64,000 nt of DNA from CAIZQW01 sp942493055 (GCA_942493055.1 OW818680.1:248001-312000), one strand, 5' to 3'. Shown: positions 50,129 to 60,400, counted from the first letter of the stretch. Numbers and translations are program-made. Notes: generated by a model from the sequence alone, not told the origin.

Positions 50129-52249
50129 ATGGCGAAGAATAAAAAACAGTCGGCCGATGCGAGCAGTGAGCCGCCGAGCTTGTTCGACAATATCGAGATG
50201 TTTAATGCAGTGCCGACAGCGAGTGCCTCTGGCGCAGTCGGCAGTGATGAACAGGCTCCCGAACTCGCCCCCCCTGCTCATTCGTTACATGGTGGCTCCG
50301 GTCCGCTTCGTGAACTGATGAATGAGAACTTTCTGCAGTTCGCCTCCTATACGATTTGCAATCGGGCCATCCCGACTGTTGAAGACGGACTTAAGCCCGT
50401 ACAGCGCCGAATCATGCACTCGCTGTGGGAGAAGGATGACGGACGCTTCATCAAGGTCGCAAACGTCGTCGGCCATACCATGCAGTATCATCCGCATGGC
50501 GATGCCTCCATCGGCGATGCAATCGTCAACCTGACCAATAAGCGCTATCTGATTGAAGGCCAAGGAAACTACGGAAACATCTATACGGGCGATCCTGCAG
50601 CTGCAGCACGTTATATCGAATGCCGTTTGACAGAGCTTGCACGTGCTGAGCTCTTCAATCCGAAGCTGACCTCCTACATCCCCAGTTATGACGGACGCAA
50701 CAAAGAACCGCTTCTGTTGCCAGCCAAGCTGCCTATCCTCCTCATGCTGGGTGCGGAAGGCATCGCCGTCGGGTTAGCGACAACCATCTTCCCGCACAAC
50801 TTTGTCGAGTTGCTGAAAGCGCAGATCACGATCATCCAAGGCAAAAACCCGCGCAAGCTCTATCCTGATTTTGTGACCGGCGGTGTCATTGATATCAAAG
50901 AGTATGCGGACGGAATAGGAAAGATCAAGATCCGGGCTGTGATTGAAAAGCGCCAACATAATAAACTGGTCATTACCGCCTTGCCGTGGGGTAAAACAAC
51001 CGAGTCTTTGATTAGCGACATTGAAGAGGCTATCAAACGTAAAAAAGTGCCGGTTCGTGAGATCAGCGACTTCACGGCTGAAAAGGTGGAGATCGAGCTG
51101 ACGCTGACCACCGGTGCCACCCAGGACCAAGCCGAGCAGGCGCTCTTTGCCTTCACGGCCTGCGAGACAACGGTTTCAACCCGCCCGGTTGTCCTCTTTA
51201 AGAACCGTCCGACGGAAATGACGGTTTCTGAAATTTTAAAGGCCAACACGACGCAACTGCTGGATCTTTTCAAGCAGGAGCTTGATATCCGTCTCGGGGA
51301 GCTCGATGAGCTGTTCCATTCGAAGACGCTCGAGCAGATCTTCATTGAGAACCGTATTTATAAGCGCATTGAAGAGCAGATCACCTACGAAGCCGTGCAG
51401 CAAGCTGTACTGGACGGTTTTAAGCCCTATCGCAAAATGCTGAGGCGTGATGTAACGCTGGATGACGTTGAGCAGCTCCTGCAAATTAAGATCCGCAAGA
51501 TATCCCGCTTTGATATCAACAAGAACCGCGAAGAGATTGACGGGATTCTCAAGGAAGAGCGCGAGGTCAAACACAACCTTAAGAATCTGAATGATTATGC
51601 AATCGCCTATCTCAACCGGCTGATCGACAAGTACAAGAAGATCTATCCCCGCCTCACGAAAGTCAATGACGACGCCTTTGAAGAGATCGAAGTCCGGGAG
51701 TTGACGTCTACCGAGTTGACGCTGAAGATTGACCGCGAGAACGGATACATCGGCACGGAGATTCGCGGCGGAGAAGAACTCTTCAAATGCTCATCCCTGG
51801 ACAAGATCCTTATCGTCTGGAAAGATGGCCGCTTCAAGATGATGCCGCCGCCTGATAAGTTTTTCACCGACAAGGACTACGAATATATCCAGCTGTATGA
51901 CCGGGATAAAGAGTTTACAGCGGTTTATACAGAGCCCAGCTATGGCTTCACCTACATCAAGCGTTTTGCCTTCGGCGGGTTGATCCAGAACAAGGAGTAT
52001 CATCTGGCGCCTGAAAAGAGCAAACTACTGCTGATTGAGGAGGGAACCCCCGAGTCGATCTACGTCAAGTACAAGCCGGCAAAGAGTCAACGTATCCATC
52101 AGCAGGAATTCACGCCTTCTGAAGTCCTCTCCAAGGGCGTCAATGCAAAGGGTATTCAGATGACCTCGAAGGACATCTCCCGGATCACCTCGAAGAAGCC
52201 GTCGTGGTGGGATGACAGCGAGAAGTCCCCCAAAGGCATGCTGACGTAA
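50129..52249 (+). CDS. parC: DNA topoisomerase IV subunit A (GyrA/ParC type)
   Basis: 706 residues. N-terminal low-complexity leader (about 60 residues), then the winged-helix breakage-reunion domain: 'GLKPVQRRIMHSLW', 'YHPHGDASIGDAIV', and the catalytic Tyr162 in A-A-A-A-R-Y-I-E-C-R-L. Coiled-coil region at about 390-460. The C-terminal part is short and lacks the full GyrA beta-pinwheel 'GyrA box', consistent with a ParC-type enzyme. Works with the upstream parE for decatenation. The C-terminus 'ISRITSKKPSWWDDSEKSP' is charged and unusual. Confidence 0.88.
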   Translation: MAKNKKQSADASSEPPSLFDNIEMFNAVPTASASGAVGSDEQAPELAPPAHSLHGGSGPLRELMNENFLQFASYTICNRAIPTVEDGLKPVQRRIMHSLWEKDDGRFIKVANVVGHTMQYHPHGDASIGDAIVNLTNKRYLIEGQGNYGNIYTGDPAAAARYIECRLTELARAELFNPKLTSYIPSYDGRNKEPLLLPAKLPILLMLGAEGIAVGLATTIFPHNFVELLKAQITIIQGKNPRKLYPDFVTGGVIDIKEYADGIGKIKIRAVIEKRQHNKLVITALPWGKTTESLISDIEEAIKRKKVPVREISDFTAEKVEIELTLTTGATQDQAEQALFAFTACETTVSTRPVVLFKNRPTEMTVSEILKANTTQLLDLFKQELDIRLGELDELFHSKTLEQIFIENRIYKRIEEQITYEAVQQAVLDGFKPYRKMLRRDVTLDDVEQLLQIKIRKISRFDINKNREEIDGILKEEREVKHNLKNLNDYAIAYLNRLIDKYKKIYPRLTKVNDDAFEEIEVRELTSTELTLKIDRENGYIGTEIRGGEELFKCSSLDKILIVWKDGRFKMMPPPDKFFTDKDYEYIQLYDRDKEFTAVYTEPSYGFTYIKRFAFGGLIQNKEYHLAPEKSKLLLIEEGTPESIYVKYKPAKSQRIHQQEFTPSEVLSKGVNAKGIQMTSKDISRITSKKPSWWDDSEKSPKGMLT

Positions 52250-52285
52250 ATGGGGGGCTTCACCGTCCTGTGTTTGGACACTCTA

Positions 52286-52456
52286 TTCCCGAGTCCCATG
52301 TCCCGAGTCCCACGTCTTGTGATTTTTCACACTGGCTCACGCCAGTTGGGCGAGCAGGGACATGAGAGACAATAGGGACGATATGGACATACACGCCCAA
52401 ACTGAGAAAGTCCCTGCTGTCACTTCTGTCGCTTCAGTCCCTTTGCCTCCCATAGT
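52286..52456. repeat. Iterated-word repeats GAGTCCCA and GGGACA with inverted arms
   Basis: At 52289-52318 the words CCCGAGTCCCATGTC and CCCGAGTCCCACGTC are repeated. At 52356-52394 GGGACATGAGAGACAATAGG and relatives stand opposite 52414-52452 (TCCCTGCTGTCACTTCTGTC), the inverse class. A CTGGC-TCAC-GCCAG hairpin is at about 52333-52346. The rest of 52250-52637 shows no gene. Confidence 0.6.
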
Positions 52457-52637
52457 AGGACACAGTTGGCTTAATCACGGAAAAACCTACTAAAAGACAA
52501 CTCCCGACCCAAATTTTACTTCACCGTACAAGATTTCAGCTTGCTTTGTCCATCAGAATGCGCAAAAATTTACCCACTGCTGGGAAGGTTACCAGGAAAA
52601 GACAGCTATGTCACCTTAAACGTTCGCAAAAGGAAAA

Positions 52638-53108
52638 ATGAAGAAGATCACAATCACTGTTTGCATCCTCTGCGCGCTGGCTGTCCTCGTCGTGAGCGGT
52701 ATCTTCGCGTACATGATCTTCTCACCTCCTCGCCCCAGCATCGCTGTATGTGTCCTGACTCAAAAGAAATTGGCAGCAACCTACCTCCCTGTTGGCAGTA
52801 CCAATGTTCTGACGGCCTTGTCTGGTGTTGGCCTGGGTGGACGTTGTCGTCTCGTCCGCCTGCATGCACCTCTGTCGAACATCCTCTCGTATGTTGAACG
52901 TCGTTTGGCACCAGCCGGTATGCCTATTCTCACAATAGGACCGGTCAGAGCCCATGGGTCGATGCTGCAACCCTACGGCTTGCAGCATCTGGACTGGTTT
53001 GATGTTGCCAACATCACCACGGGATTCGTCACTCAAGGGGCGGAATACAACTCGATGATCTATGTCGATTCAGGACGAGAACTCTATTACTACTCGAGGA
53101 CGGACTAA
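52638..53108 (+). CDS. Small secreted or membrane-anchored protein of unknown function
   Basis: 156 residues. One N-terminal hydrophobic segment (ITVCILCALAVLVVSGIFAY) like a signal anchor, then a soluble domain with 'GRCRLVRLHAPLSNILSYVE' and 'HGSMLQPYGLQHLDWFDV'. No family recognised. Ribosome-binding site AAAAGGAAAA before the ATG. The stop at 53106-53108 is in the same frame as the following KAP gene's upstream extension, so the codon separates two runs of open frame. Confidence 0.6.
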   Translation: MKKITITVCILCALAVLVVSGIFAYMIFSPPRPSIAVCVLTQKKLAATYLPVGSTNVLTALSGVGLGGRCRLVRLHAPLSNILSYVERRLAPAGMPILTIGPVRAHGSMLQPYGLQHLDWFDVANITTGFVTQGAEYNSMIYVDSGRELYYYSRTD

Positions 53109-53189
53109 ACAGATGTGAACATCACGCTGAACGGTACGGCGTACAGCCGCCTGTTAGCGTGGGTGTTGGATTTCCTAAAGAGATTTCAT

Positions 53190-55466
53190 ATGGAAACAAA
53201 AGACTTACACGGATTTGCTTCTGATAGACCGATCACAAAAGTAGAGGATGACCTGTTGGGGCGGTCAGGATTTTCCACAGACTTGGCTAATGCGATGGCA
53301 AGTTGGCATGGAAACGATAGTATGGTAGTAGCCTTACATGGTGACTGGGGCTCAGGGAAATCTTCTATTAAAAATATGGCCCTATCTCGACTAGAGGAAA
53401 TTGCGGATAAAAAACCTGATGTCATTGAGTTTTCCCCTTGGGAATGGGCAGCTCAAGAAAAAATAAACGCTTCCTTTTTTCAAGAAGTATCAAAATCAAT
53501 AGGCCGCAAAGATAAAAGCGAATCTGGAAAGAAATTAGCGGCAACTCTTAAAAAATACGGCCGCTATCTTAATACAGGTGAAACAGTAGCCTCAGGTTTT
53601 TCAGCGGCTCTCCCTATGTTGTTTGTACTCGCGACCCTTATAGGGGTTGGCGGTAATTTCTCAAACGAAGCATGGGTCAGCAACATCAGCACCTGTATTC
53701 TACTCGTTTTAGGTGCGTGGGCTGCAGCATTGAAGTGGGGTAAAAGTTTTCTTGACATGTTAAGTGGAAGTATTGAGGCAAATGCCAAGGATAATGAACA
53801 GAGCTTGAGTGAGATAAGGCAGGAGCTGACAGAATTATTATTAGAACGAGAATCCCCGTTGATCGTGGTAATGGATGACTTAGATAGGCTAACATCACCT
53901 CAATTAAGGATGGTTTTCCAGCTTATAAAAGCAAACTTGGAATTTCCGAATGTGGTCTTCCTTCTTCTATTCCAGCGAGATTTGGTTGAAGACAAAATGA
54001 ATGATGGGGCGCAACAAGGTCGAGATTACTTGGCGAAAATAATTCAGGTGCCTTTTGATATACCTCGGATAGAAATCACGCGACTTCATAGCTTACTGTT
54101 CAATAGGTTAGATAAAATTATTGAGCAAGATAAGTCAGCTGCAAAAATGTTTGACTCCGCTCGGTGGGGAAATATATTCCATGGCTCTCTTAACGCATAT
54201 TTTGACAATTTGCGAAGCGTTTACAGATATACCTCGACTCTATCATTTCACTTTACATTGCTTAAAGGTAAGAGTGCTTTTGAGGTCAACCCTGTAGATC
54301 TAATAGCAATTGAGTGTCTGAGGGTTTTTGAGCCAGATGTTTATAAGGAAATCGCACGCGCTAAAGAAATATTCACAAAGAATGGCTCGGATAGATATGG
54401 ACGAAGCCAGGAATCTACTGCCGCCCTAATCAATAGCATATTGGATAAGTCTTCCGATGACAAACGAGAGTCCGTAAAGGAAATGGTAAAGCAGCTATTT
54501 CCAACGATTGAATGGGCTCTAGGAGGCACACAATATTCAGGAGAGTTTGCTAATACATGGTTAAGAGAGATGCGTGTTTGTCACCTCTCAAACTTTGACA
54601 AATACTTCCAGTTCTCGATTCCAAGTGGCGAACTCTCAAATTCAGATCTACAGGAAATGCTCAGTCTTACCGCCAATTCAGAGAGGCTTTCGTCATTTAT
54701 CCTGTCTCTTAAAGAGCGTGGCATTCTAAAAAATGCGCTTGCACAGTTTGAATCGTTTACAGATGAAGTTCCTATAGAAAATGGTAGTGCTTACATTAAG
54801 GGCATTTTAGATATTGGCGACCAAGTTGATCACGAATCAACAGGGTTTACGATGTTTAGTTCGAATACGCATGCTGTAAGGCTTATTGTCTGGTTTCTAA
54901 GGCGCATTGATAACTTGGAGAAGCGAGGGAAACTGCTATTAGAGTGCTTCAAAGCATCAAAAGGGATCTCTATAGTCGAACACATATTACAAGGCGACGA
55001 AAACCGACGAGAGAAATCGGATACCGATCAAATACTACGCGATGAAGAGTTTGAACTACTTAAAGCTGAGTTTGTAAATAAGCTGGATGAAATGTCTGCA
55101 AACACACCTAGCGAACTACTTGCTCATGAGCACTTGGTTTCTTTTTTGTATAGATGGAAGTGCTGGGGAGATGAGAATAAAGTCATAGACTGGTTAAAAT
55201 TGCAGACTCAAACTACAGAAAGTTGTTTAACTTTATTAAAAAGGTTTGTAAGTAAATCTTCATCTCAGACAATGGGGAATTACGTAGTTAACATTGCTAC
55301 TTACATAAAGCTCGAGAGCATTGAAAACTTTCTAGAGATTGCACCTATCCAAGAAAAAGTAAAGGATGTTGATGAAGACAAAATCGACTCTCAAGCGAAA
55401 ATAGCATTGAGGGCTTTCCATGATGCAATTGATAAGAGAAAAAATGGAATTAAAGACGATTGGTAA
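53190..55466 (+). CDS. KAP-family P-loop NTPase (candidate anti-phage ATPase)
   Basis: 758 residues from the ATG at 53190; the open frame extends to a GTG at 53115. Walker A G-D-W-G-S-G-K-S-S at residues 51-59; Walker B-like 'LIVVMDDLDRLTS'. Between them sit two hydrophobic helices (SAALPMLFVLATLIGVGG and ISTCILLVLGAWAAALKWG), the insertion that defines membrane-associated KAP NTPases such as phage-exclusion PifA. The C-terminal half is helical and family-unassigned. The gene is visibly A+T-richer than its neighbours and its stop is 3 bases before an attC site, so it looks like an integron cassette gene. Role in phage defence is inferred from the family. Confidence 0.85.
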   Translation: METKDLHGFASDRPITKVEDDLLGRSGFSTDLANAMASWHGNDSMVVALHGDWGSGKSSIKNMALSRLEEIADKKPDVIEFSPWEWAAQEKINASFFQEVSKSIGRKDKSESGKKLAATLKKYGRYLNTGETVASGFSAALPMLFVLATLIGVGGNFSNEAWVSNISTCILLVLGAWAAALKWGKSFLDMLSGSIEANAKDNEQSLSEIRQELTELLLERESPLIVVMDDLDRLTSPQLRMVFQLIKANLEFPNVVFLLLFQRDLVEDKMNDGAQQGRDYLAKIIQVPFDIPRIEITRLHSLLFNRLDKIIEQDKSAAKMFDSARWGNIFHGSLNAYFDNLRSVYRYTSTLSFHFTLLKGKSAFEVNPVDLIAIECLRVFEPDVYKEIARAKEIFTKNGSDRYGRSQESTAALINSILDKSSDDKRESVKEMVKQLFPTIEWALGGTQYSGEFANTWLREMRVCHLSNFDKYFQFSIPSGELSNSDLQEMLSLTANSERLSSFILSLKERGILKNALAQFESFTDEVPIENGSAYIKGILDIGDQVDHESTGFTMFSSNTHAVRLIVWFLRRIDNLEKRGKLLLECFKASKGISIVEHILQGDENRREKSDTDQILRDEEFELLKAEFVNKLDEMSANTPSELLAHEHLVSFLYRWKCWGDENKVIDWLKLQTQTTESCLTLLKRFVSKSSSQTMGNYVVNIATYIKLESIENFLEIAPIQEKVKDVDEDKIDSQAKIALRAFHDAIDKRKNGIKDDW

Positions 55467-55469
55467 TGG

Positions 55470-55542
55470 TTCTAACAAAGCGCTGCTGTCGGACAACTTT
55501 TCTGCTGCGCTCCAAAGTTGCCACAGAGCAATGACGTTGGGC
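55470..55542 (+). other. attC recombination site of an integron cassette
   Basis: 73 bases: R'' TTCTAAC (55470-55476), L'' GCT-g-CTGT, GG-a-CAACTTT, a loop, AAAGTTGCC, ACAGAGC, and R' GTTGGGC (55536-55542), which fits G-T-T-R-R-R-Y exactly. The two arms pair with exactly one unpaired base on the same arm in each block (g and a), the 'extrahelical bases' that mark attC sites. No integrase gene lies in the window. Confidence 0.8.
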
Positions 55543-55638
55543 AGTAAGGATTCTCAATCGCGGACAAAATGTCAACGTCCGACTCCTTCATGCGCGTATT
55601 GGCACTGCGTTTCTAGGATACTTAAATGGAGACATCAT

Positions 55639-55674
55639 AAAAAAAGAAGCGACAAATATGCCGCTTCTTTTTTT
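55639..55674. terminator. Bidirectional terminator between KAP and DUF1097 genes
   Basis: A 13-bp stem (55639-55651 and 55662-55674) of A7-GAAGCG and CGCTTC-T7 with a 10-base loop. Both sides carry A/T runs, so it can stop transcription from both converging genes. Confidence 0.88.
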
Positions 55675-55688
55675 ATGGATCAGCAATC

Positions 55689-55727
55689 ACTGATTACTGA
55701 CCTCTGACATCTGATCTCCGACCTCTG
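55689..55727. repeat. Iterated-word repeat CTGA(T/C)
   Basis: ACTGATTACTGACCTCTGAC followed by ATCTGATCTCCGACCTCTG: four imperfect copies of a 10-base word ending in CTGA/CTCTG just past the DUF1097 stop. Confidence 0.5.
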
Positions 55728-55729
55728 GG

Positions 55730-56293
55730 TTACTTCGCAAGCGAAGCTTCATACTTGCCACGCCAGAAAACGGTGATCATACCCATCAGCTGACCGATGA
55801 GGCAATAGACCAGTTCGACGCGCATGGCGAAAATATACTTGGCCACCTTTCCGTCTCCGAAGGTCTTCATCAGCTCTGCGTTGCCATTCATGATGGTAAA
55901 GAGCGCAAAGAATGCACCTGAGCCAATAAAGAGACCTGGCACGAAGTTCTTCATATTTTCAGTCATGATCGCAGGAATCACCACAATAAATACGGCAACA
56001 GCCATCACCACGTTCATCCCGCCCACGGAGGGCAGATCCTTGATACCCGGAACGCCCATCAATTCAATAATGGCAATAGAGGCAATGATACCCGACAAGT
56101 AACCCAACCAGACCTTGAGACCATTCATCGGCGTACAGCCAGCGACAAAGTAAACAGCCCACGCCTGGAACGCGATCCACATCGCCTCCATGCCTGCAAT
56201 CTTGGGTATATACGCATTGAGCAGGACCAGAATCGCAGCCTGAACACCTAAGCCAGTCGAAACAACCAATAAGTTTTTATTTTTAAGCGCCAT
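55730..56293 (-). CDS. DUF1097 membrane protein
   Basis: 187 residues from the ATG at 56293; a longer open frame upstream begins in the regulatory space. About five membrane helices. Phrases typical of DUF1097: 'AVYFVAGCTPMNGLKVWLG', 'IPAIMTENMKNFVPGLFIG', and a basic end 'WRGKYEASLAK'. Function unknown, perhaps transport. It is divergent from the AraC-type gene, so it may be a target of that regulator. Confidence 0.75.
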   Translation of the reverse strand: MALKNKNLLVVSTGLGVQAAILVLLNAYIPKIAGMEAMWIAFQAWAVYFVAGCTPMNGLKVWLGYLSGIIASIAIIELMGVPGIKDLPSVGGMNVVMAVAVFIVVIPAIMTENMKNFVPGLFIGSGAFFALFTIMNGNAELMKTFGDGKVAKYIFAMRVELVYCLIGQLMGMITVFWRGKYEASLAK

Positions 56294-56428
56294 TGTCTTT
56301 CGCCTTTCACTGTTGAAACGTCTTGTATACCAACCCCCGTTGATATTTGTGCAACGTTTTGCCATACGTTAGCAAAAAAGGATTTTCGGTGCAAGCACAG
56401 GGATGAGAACTTATGAAAAAACCCCTTG

Positions 56429-56456
56429 TTTACAATGGACACCCCTCTTTGATAAC
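56429..56456 (+). promoter_or_regulatory. Promoter of the AraC-type gene
   Basis: TTTACA (56429-56434), 16-base spacer, GATAAC (56451-56456). The expected start at about 56463 falls on the ATG at 56465. Confidence 0.4.
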
Positions 56457-56464
56457 ATGAACGC

Positions 56465-57367
56465 ATGAAGTCCGTCTGCACGATACCCTATAAATACCAT
56501 GAAACACTCGAGCGTCGCAATGTGACCCTTGAGCCCGATGGAATTATGTGCGTACCGGCGATTGAGTTCAATCACTTCACAAAGGCCAAACCGTGCGTTG
56601 CAGAGCACCAGCATCCAGGTTGCATTGAGATCATCTACTGCCTGCGCGGCTCCCTCACCTTCACCAGCTCAGGCACCCCTGTAAATCTCTTCCCAGGCCA
56701 TGTGTTTGTGATCCAGCCCCGTGAGATGCACCATCTGGTGACGAATCAACGCGCGCTGGTCACCTACGGAATGATCTTTCGACTGGATACCAACGCCCCC
56801 CTGCTCCATCTTCCCAAGAACGAGTCGGATATCTTACGGAAGGCATTGAAATCCTTGCCAGGCGATCCCTTTTCGGGAGGAGACCGCATCCGTGCAGCCT
56901 TCAAGCGGCTTTTTCAATATTATGATGATTCTCCGAAAGGGGTCCGACGGACATTAAACTTACGAGGCGCTGTGCTCGACTTGCTTCTGACCCTTTTAGA
57001 CGCAGCCCAAAGAACCGACGCTCCCACGCCGAGTCGCGTCCGCCTTGAAAAAATTATTCAATTGATACGTGATGAGCCGGAACGCGATTATCCGTCAGAG
57101 TGGCTTGCCCGCGAGGCCGCACTCTCTGACAGCCTCATCAATATGCAGTTCAAGAAATTGACCGGCCTTCCTCCGCATGCCTTCCTGATTTCCTGTCGGC
57201 TGAGCAGAGCGCTTCAGTTGCTCACGACAACCGCTATTTCCATTACTGAATTATCCTCCCGATTTAAATTCTCCTCCTCGCAACATTTTGCTGCGCACTT
57301 CCGCCGCTTCTACGGCATCACACCGTCCGAAGCGCGCCAAGGCAAGAAGCCTTACAGAGGGCTATAG
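56465..57367 (+). CDS. AraC-family transcription regulator with cupin sensor
   Basis: 300 residues. N-terminal cupin-like sensor ('EHQHPGCIEIIYCLRGSLTF', 'GHVFVIQPREMHHL') and a C-terminal double helix-turn-helix (about 200-295: 'LAREAALSDSLINMQFKKLTG', 'ITELSSRFKFSSSQHFAAHF' and 'RRFYGITPSEAR'). Such proteins sense a sugar or similar ligand. It stands upstream of the second giant secreted protein and divergent from DUF1097, so it probably controls one or both. Close promoter-to-ATG distance suggests a leaderless or very short leader transcript. Confidence 0.9.
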   Translation: MKSVCTIPYKYHETLERRNVTLEPDGIMCVPAIEFNHFTKAKPCVAEHQHPGCIEIIYCLRGSLTFTSSGTPVNLFPGHVFVIQPREMHHLVTNQRALVTYGMIFRLDTNAPLLHLPKNESDILRKALKSLPGDPFSGGDRIRAAFKRLFQYYDDSPKGVRRTLNLRGAVLDLLLTLLDAAQRTDAPTPSRVRLEKIIQLIRDEPERDYPSEWLAREAALSDSLINMQFKKLTGLPPHAFLISCRLSRALQLLTTTAISITELSSRFKFSSSQHFAAHFRRFYGITPSEARQGKKPYRGL

Positions 57368-57423
57368 ACAAATTCCCCATGGTCACGTTTTTACAATTGT
57401 AGGAACGTATCTATTTTTTCTTC

Positions 57424-57453
57424 TCAAAACTGATATACTAGAAGCAGTTTTGA
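57424..57453. promoter_or_regulatory. Operator-like inverted repeat before the second giant protein
   Basis: TCAAAACTG (57424-57432) and CAGTTTTGA (57445-57453), a perfect 9-bp inverted repeat with a 12-base spacer that contains TATACT (57434-57439), a -10-like hexamer. No -35 sequence is found 16-18 bases upstream. AAAGGAAT follows. It could be a binding site for the upstream AraC-type regulator or an mRNA hairpin. Confidence 0.5.
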
Positions 57454-57466
57454 AAGGAATCCGACC

Positions 57467-60400
57467 ATGACTACTAAAGCTATCACCTCCCTCATCGCCA
57501 TGTGCACCATCGCCTCTCTGGTTTCCGCGCAGACCCTCTTCTATGAGGCCACTGCGAATGGAAGCACGTTTGAAAAGACCGCCGGCACAAAGAGCTTCAC
57601 CATCAACCTCAATGGCAACACCTGCAGTGACAGCGCCGTCACGATCAGTCCGACCAATGGTCTGAAAATTACAGGAGTCACCGATCTGGTCCCCAATGCC
57701 AACAACGGAACAACAATCAACATGTGGGTTTCCAGCGTCGACACAAACAAGAACGGAAACCTGATTGTCGTCAACAATGATGACAATGTCGGCATGCGCC
57801 TCCATTTGACAAACGGTACATTCAGGGGAGTATGGCTCACAGGAAACTATGGCACTGACTCGACCATCAAAATACCGAATGACGGCGGCCGTCTCCTTCT
57901 CACCATGGTCTACAACAGTACAGACGGCACCGTGTTCTATTGCAACGGTGTTCAGGTATGGGCGAATACAGGTCTCAAAGCCACTGGAACAGCGATCACC
58001 CAATTTACCTTCGGTGCCTTCAGCAGTCTGACGACCCAGACACAGGAAGGGATGAAGATCCATAAAATCCAGATTTATCAGGGCAAGCGTGTTCCAACAC
58101 CTGCCACATACACGTGGACGGGTGGCGATACAGCCAACGCTAATGTCTCTGACAACAACAACTGGACACCTGATTTCGGATCTGCCTGGTCTGCTACTTG
58201 GAATGGAGCGGCCTATGATGTTCGCAACGGTGCCCGCTTTGCAGGCACAACAACGCGCAATGAGGCATCCATTGATTTCAATACCATGTCTGTCGGCGCG
58301 CTCATCGTTGAGTCCACGGCAACAGCAATAGCACTGAGGGGCAGCGCCAATAATGCAAGATCGTTTCAGTTTAGAGGCGCTAATACGGCAGACTCATTCC
58401 CCTATCCGTTCGCAACAGGACGGACGGGTATTCAGATTGAAAAAGACTTTAGTCTGGGGACGGCAACTATTCGTTTCACCTCGGTTTATCTCTATGCAGA
58501 CGTTGACCTAAATCTCGCTTCAACAAAAACCTTCACCATTTACAACTCTGCAAACATTCAGAGCGATGTCGCAACAATCAGGACCGTCCACATAAAAGGG
58601 GGCGGGACATTCGTGGCTAATGGCTCGACCGGATTTGCTAATACTGCTTGGAATATCTCAGGAGGTTCAAGCTTTAACCTAGCATCCTCAGGAATATCTG
58701 CCGCGTTTGGCCAGTCGGTCACCTTGAATAGCGGAACTTTGACCCTTGGTGGCAAGTCGTTTAATGGCACATTGACTGTAGCAGATAGCAGCACGATCAC
58801 GGCGACTGCCGGGTCGCAAGTGACGCCTTCCAATCTCACAGTCGATATTATGAAGAGACTCACGACCCCTGGATTTTCGACGACAGGAACAGTCACACTA
58901 ACCTCATCTGCCATCCCAGACCCTGCTGTCGTCTACACGAACATCCTGACGACTGCTGCACTGGATGCAGGTCTCCCGGCAAAGGTCTCCGGATTTTATT
59001 CCCCTGAATGGAAGGCTCGCCTCTCTTCCGACAGTCTGGCGCTCGAAATCTATTTTGATGCGACAACACCTCCTTATAATCTCATCTGGAATGGCGGAGC
59101 CAGCGGCAACTGGAGCGACCTGGCCTGGGACAATCACGGCACCATTGTCAACTTTACAAACCCTGACTGGGCGAGTATCACCAATTCTACGACGATCACA
59201 GTCGCCAGTAGCGTAGCGCCCGGCAAATTAACAATCGACACCTCAAACGGAAACATTGAACTGACAGGCGCAGGCGCACTCACTGCAGGCAGTTATGCAA
59301 ACCTGGGTGCAGGCACCCTCACACTGGGCGTGGACACAGCCATTCCTGCCTGGTCAGGTACAGGCACGGTCAGCGTCGCAACCAACAAGACTCTGACTGT
59401 CAACGCAACAGCACCGCAAACCGTAAGCACATCCCTCTCAGGTGAAGGCAAGTTTGACTTCAATGGCCCAGCCATTTTCCATTCTCCCTTTGTACTGAAT
59501 GGCACGCTCGAACTGGGCGGAGCCGGAACGTTTAATCCTCTGACCGGAGCTGAAACCCTTTCGATCGAAACACTCTCCATGCCCTCCTATGCATTGACGA
59601 AGAGTGGCTGGGGCTGGCTTAAGTTCACAGGACTAGGGTCGCAGGCCGGAAGCGTCTCCATCGCTGCAGGCGCCATTGAATTTGCCGCTGGATCTTCATC
59701 CGCCTTTGGAGCCCTGACAAACTCAACCTACGGAAACAACGTGCTTCGCATCAACGGCGATGTCACCCTCGCATCCTTTACAGGGACATCCGTCACTCCG
59801 CTTGCAAACATCACACAGTACGAAATTAATTCAGGCTCAACTGTTTTGATCAACGGGAACCTGATCCTGCACAATGAGAACTCCTCCACAACCGAGACGC
59901 AGCAAAAGAGCCTCTGGACGCAGAGCGGCGGACGTGTCATGATCGGGGGCACAACCTATCTCGGCCGCGACGGCAAGGCGCTCCTGAACCTCTCAGGGGG
60001 CTTCTTCATCACACCCAAGCTGGTTCTTGGTTCAAAGGATGCCTGGAACGCCACGGACGGCTCGAAACGCTCAGAAGTCAATCTGACAGGCGGAACGCTT
60101 GTACTTGGATCGGGAGGCCTTCTCGGGAGTGACACGGGCTACACGGGGAACAACCAACGCAAGCTCGATTTCGGCGGTGAGGTTGCTTCGAGTGCTGATT
60201 CAACAATGATTCGTGTCGACGGGTCTCAGGTCATGATCGGCATGAGCAACGACACGACCTTCAACACAGCGAAATACGACACGAGCACCTTTGCTTTCAC
60301 CACCGAGCCTGTGACCATTACGGTTTCCAATAGCATCCCTGCTACAACCGCAGGTCTGACGGTGACAGGGCCAGGTACGCTCCGCCTTCCCAGTGCAGCA

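Noticed and set aside
52345..52351. GTTGGGC as another attC end
   Set aside because: No matching A-A-C box with paired arms lies 50-140 bases upstream; it is next to an ordinary CTGGC hairpin.
53130..53160. A second attC ahead of the KAP gene
   Set aside because: GCTGAAC and GTTAGCG could be R boxes, but the distance is far too short for the L arms, and GTTAGCG breaks the G-T-T-R-R-R-Y rule. Only the cassette edge reading is kept.
55538..55693. Coding-like frame after attC (includes NRGQNVNVRLLHARIG)
   Set aside because: It looks protein-like but runs through the strong terminator at 55639-55674, has no start, and matches nothing I know. It may be a remnant of an older cassette or a disrupted gene.
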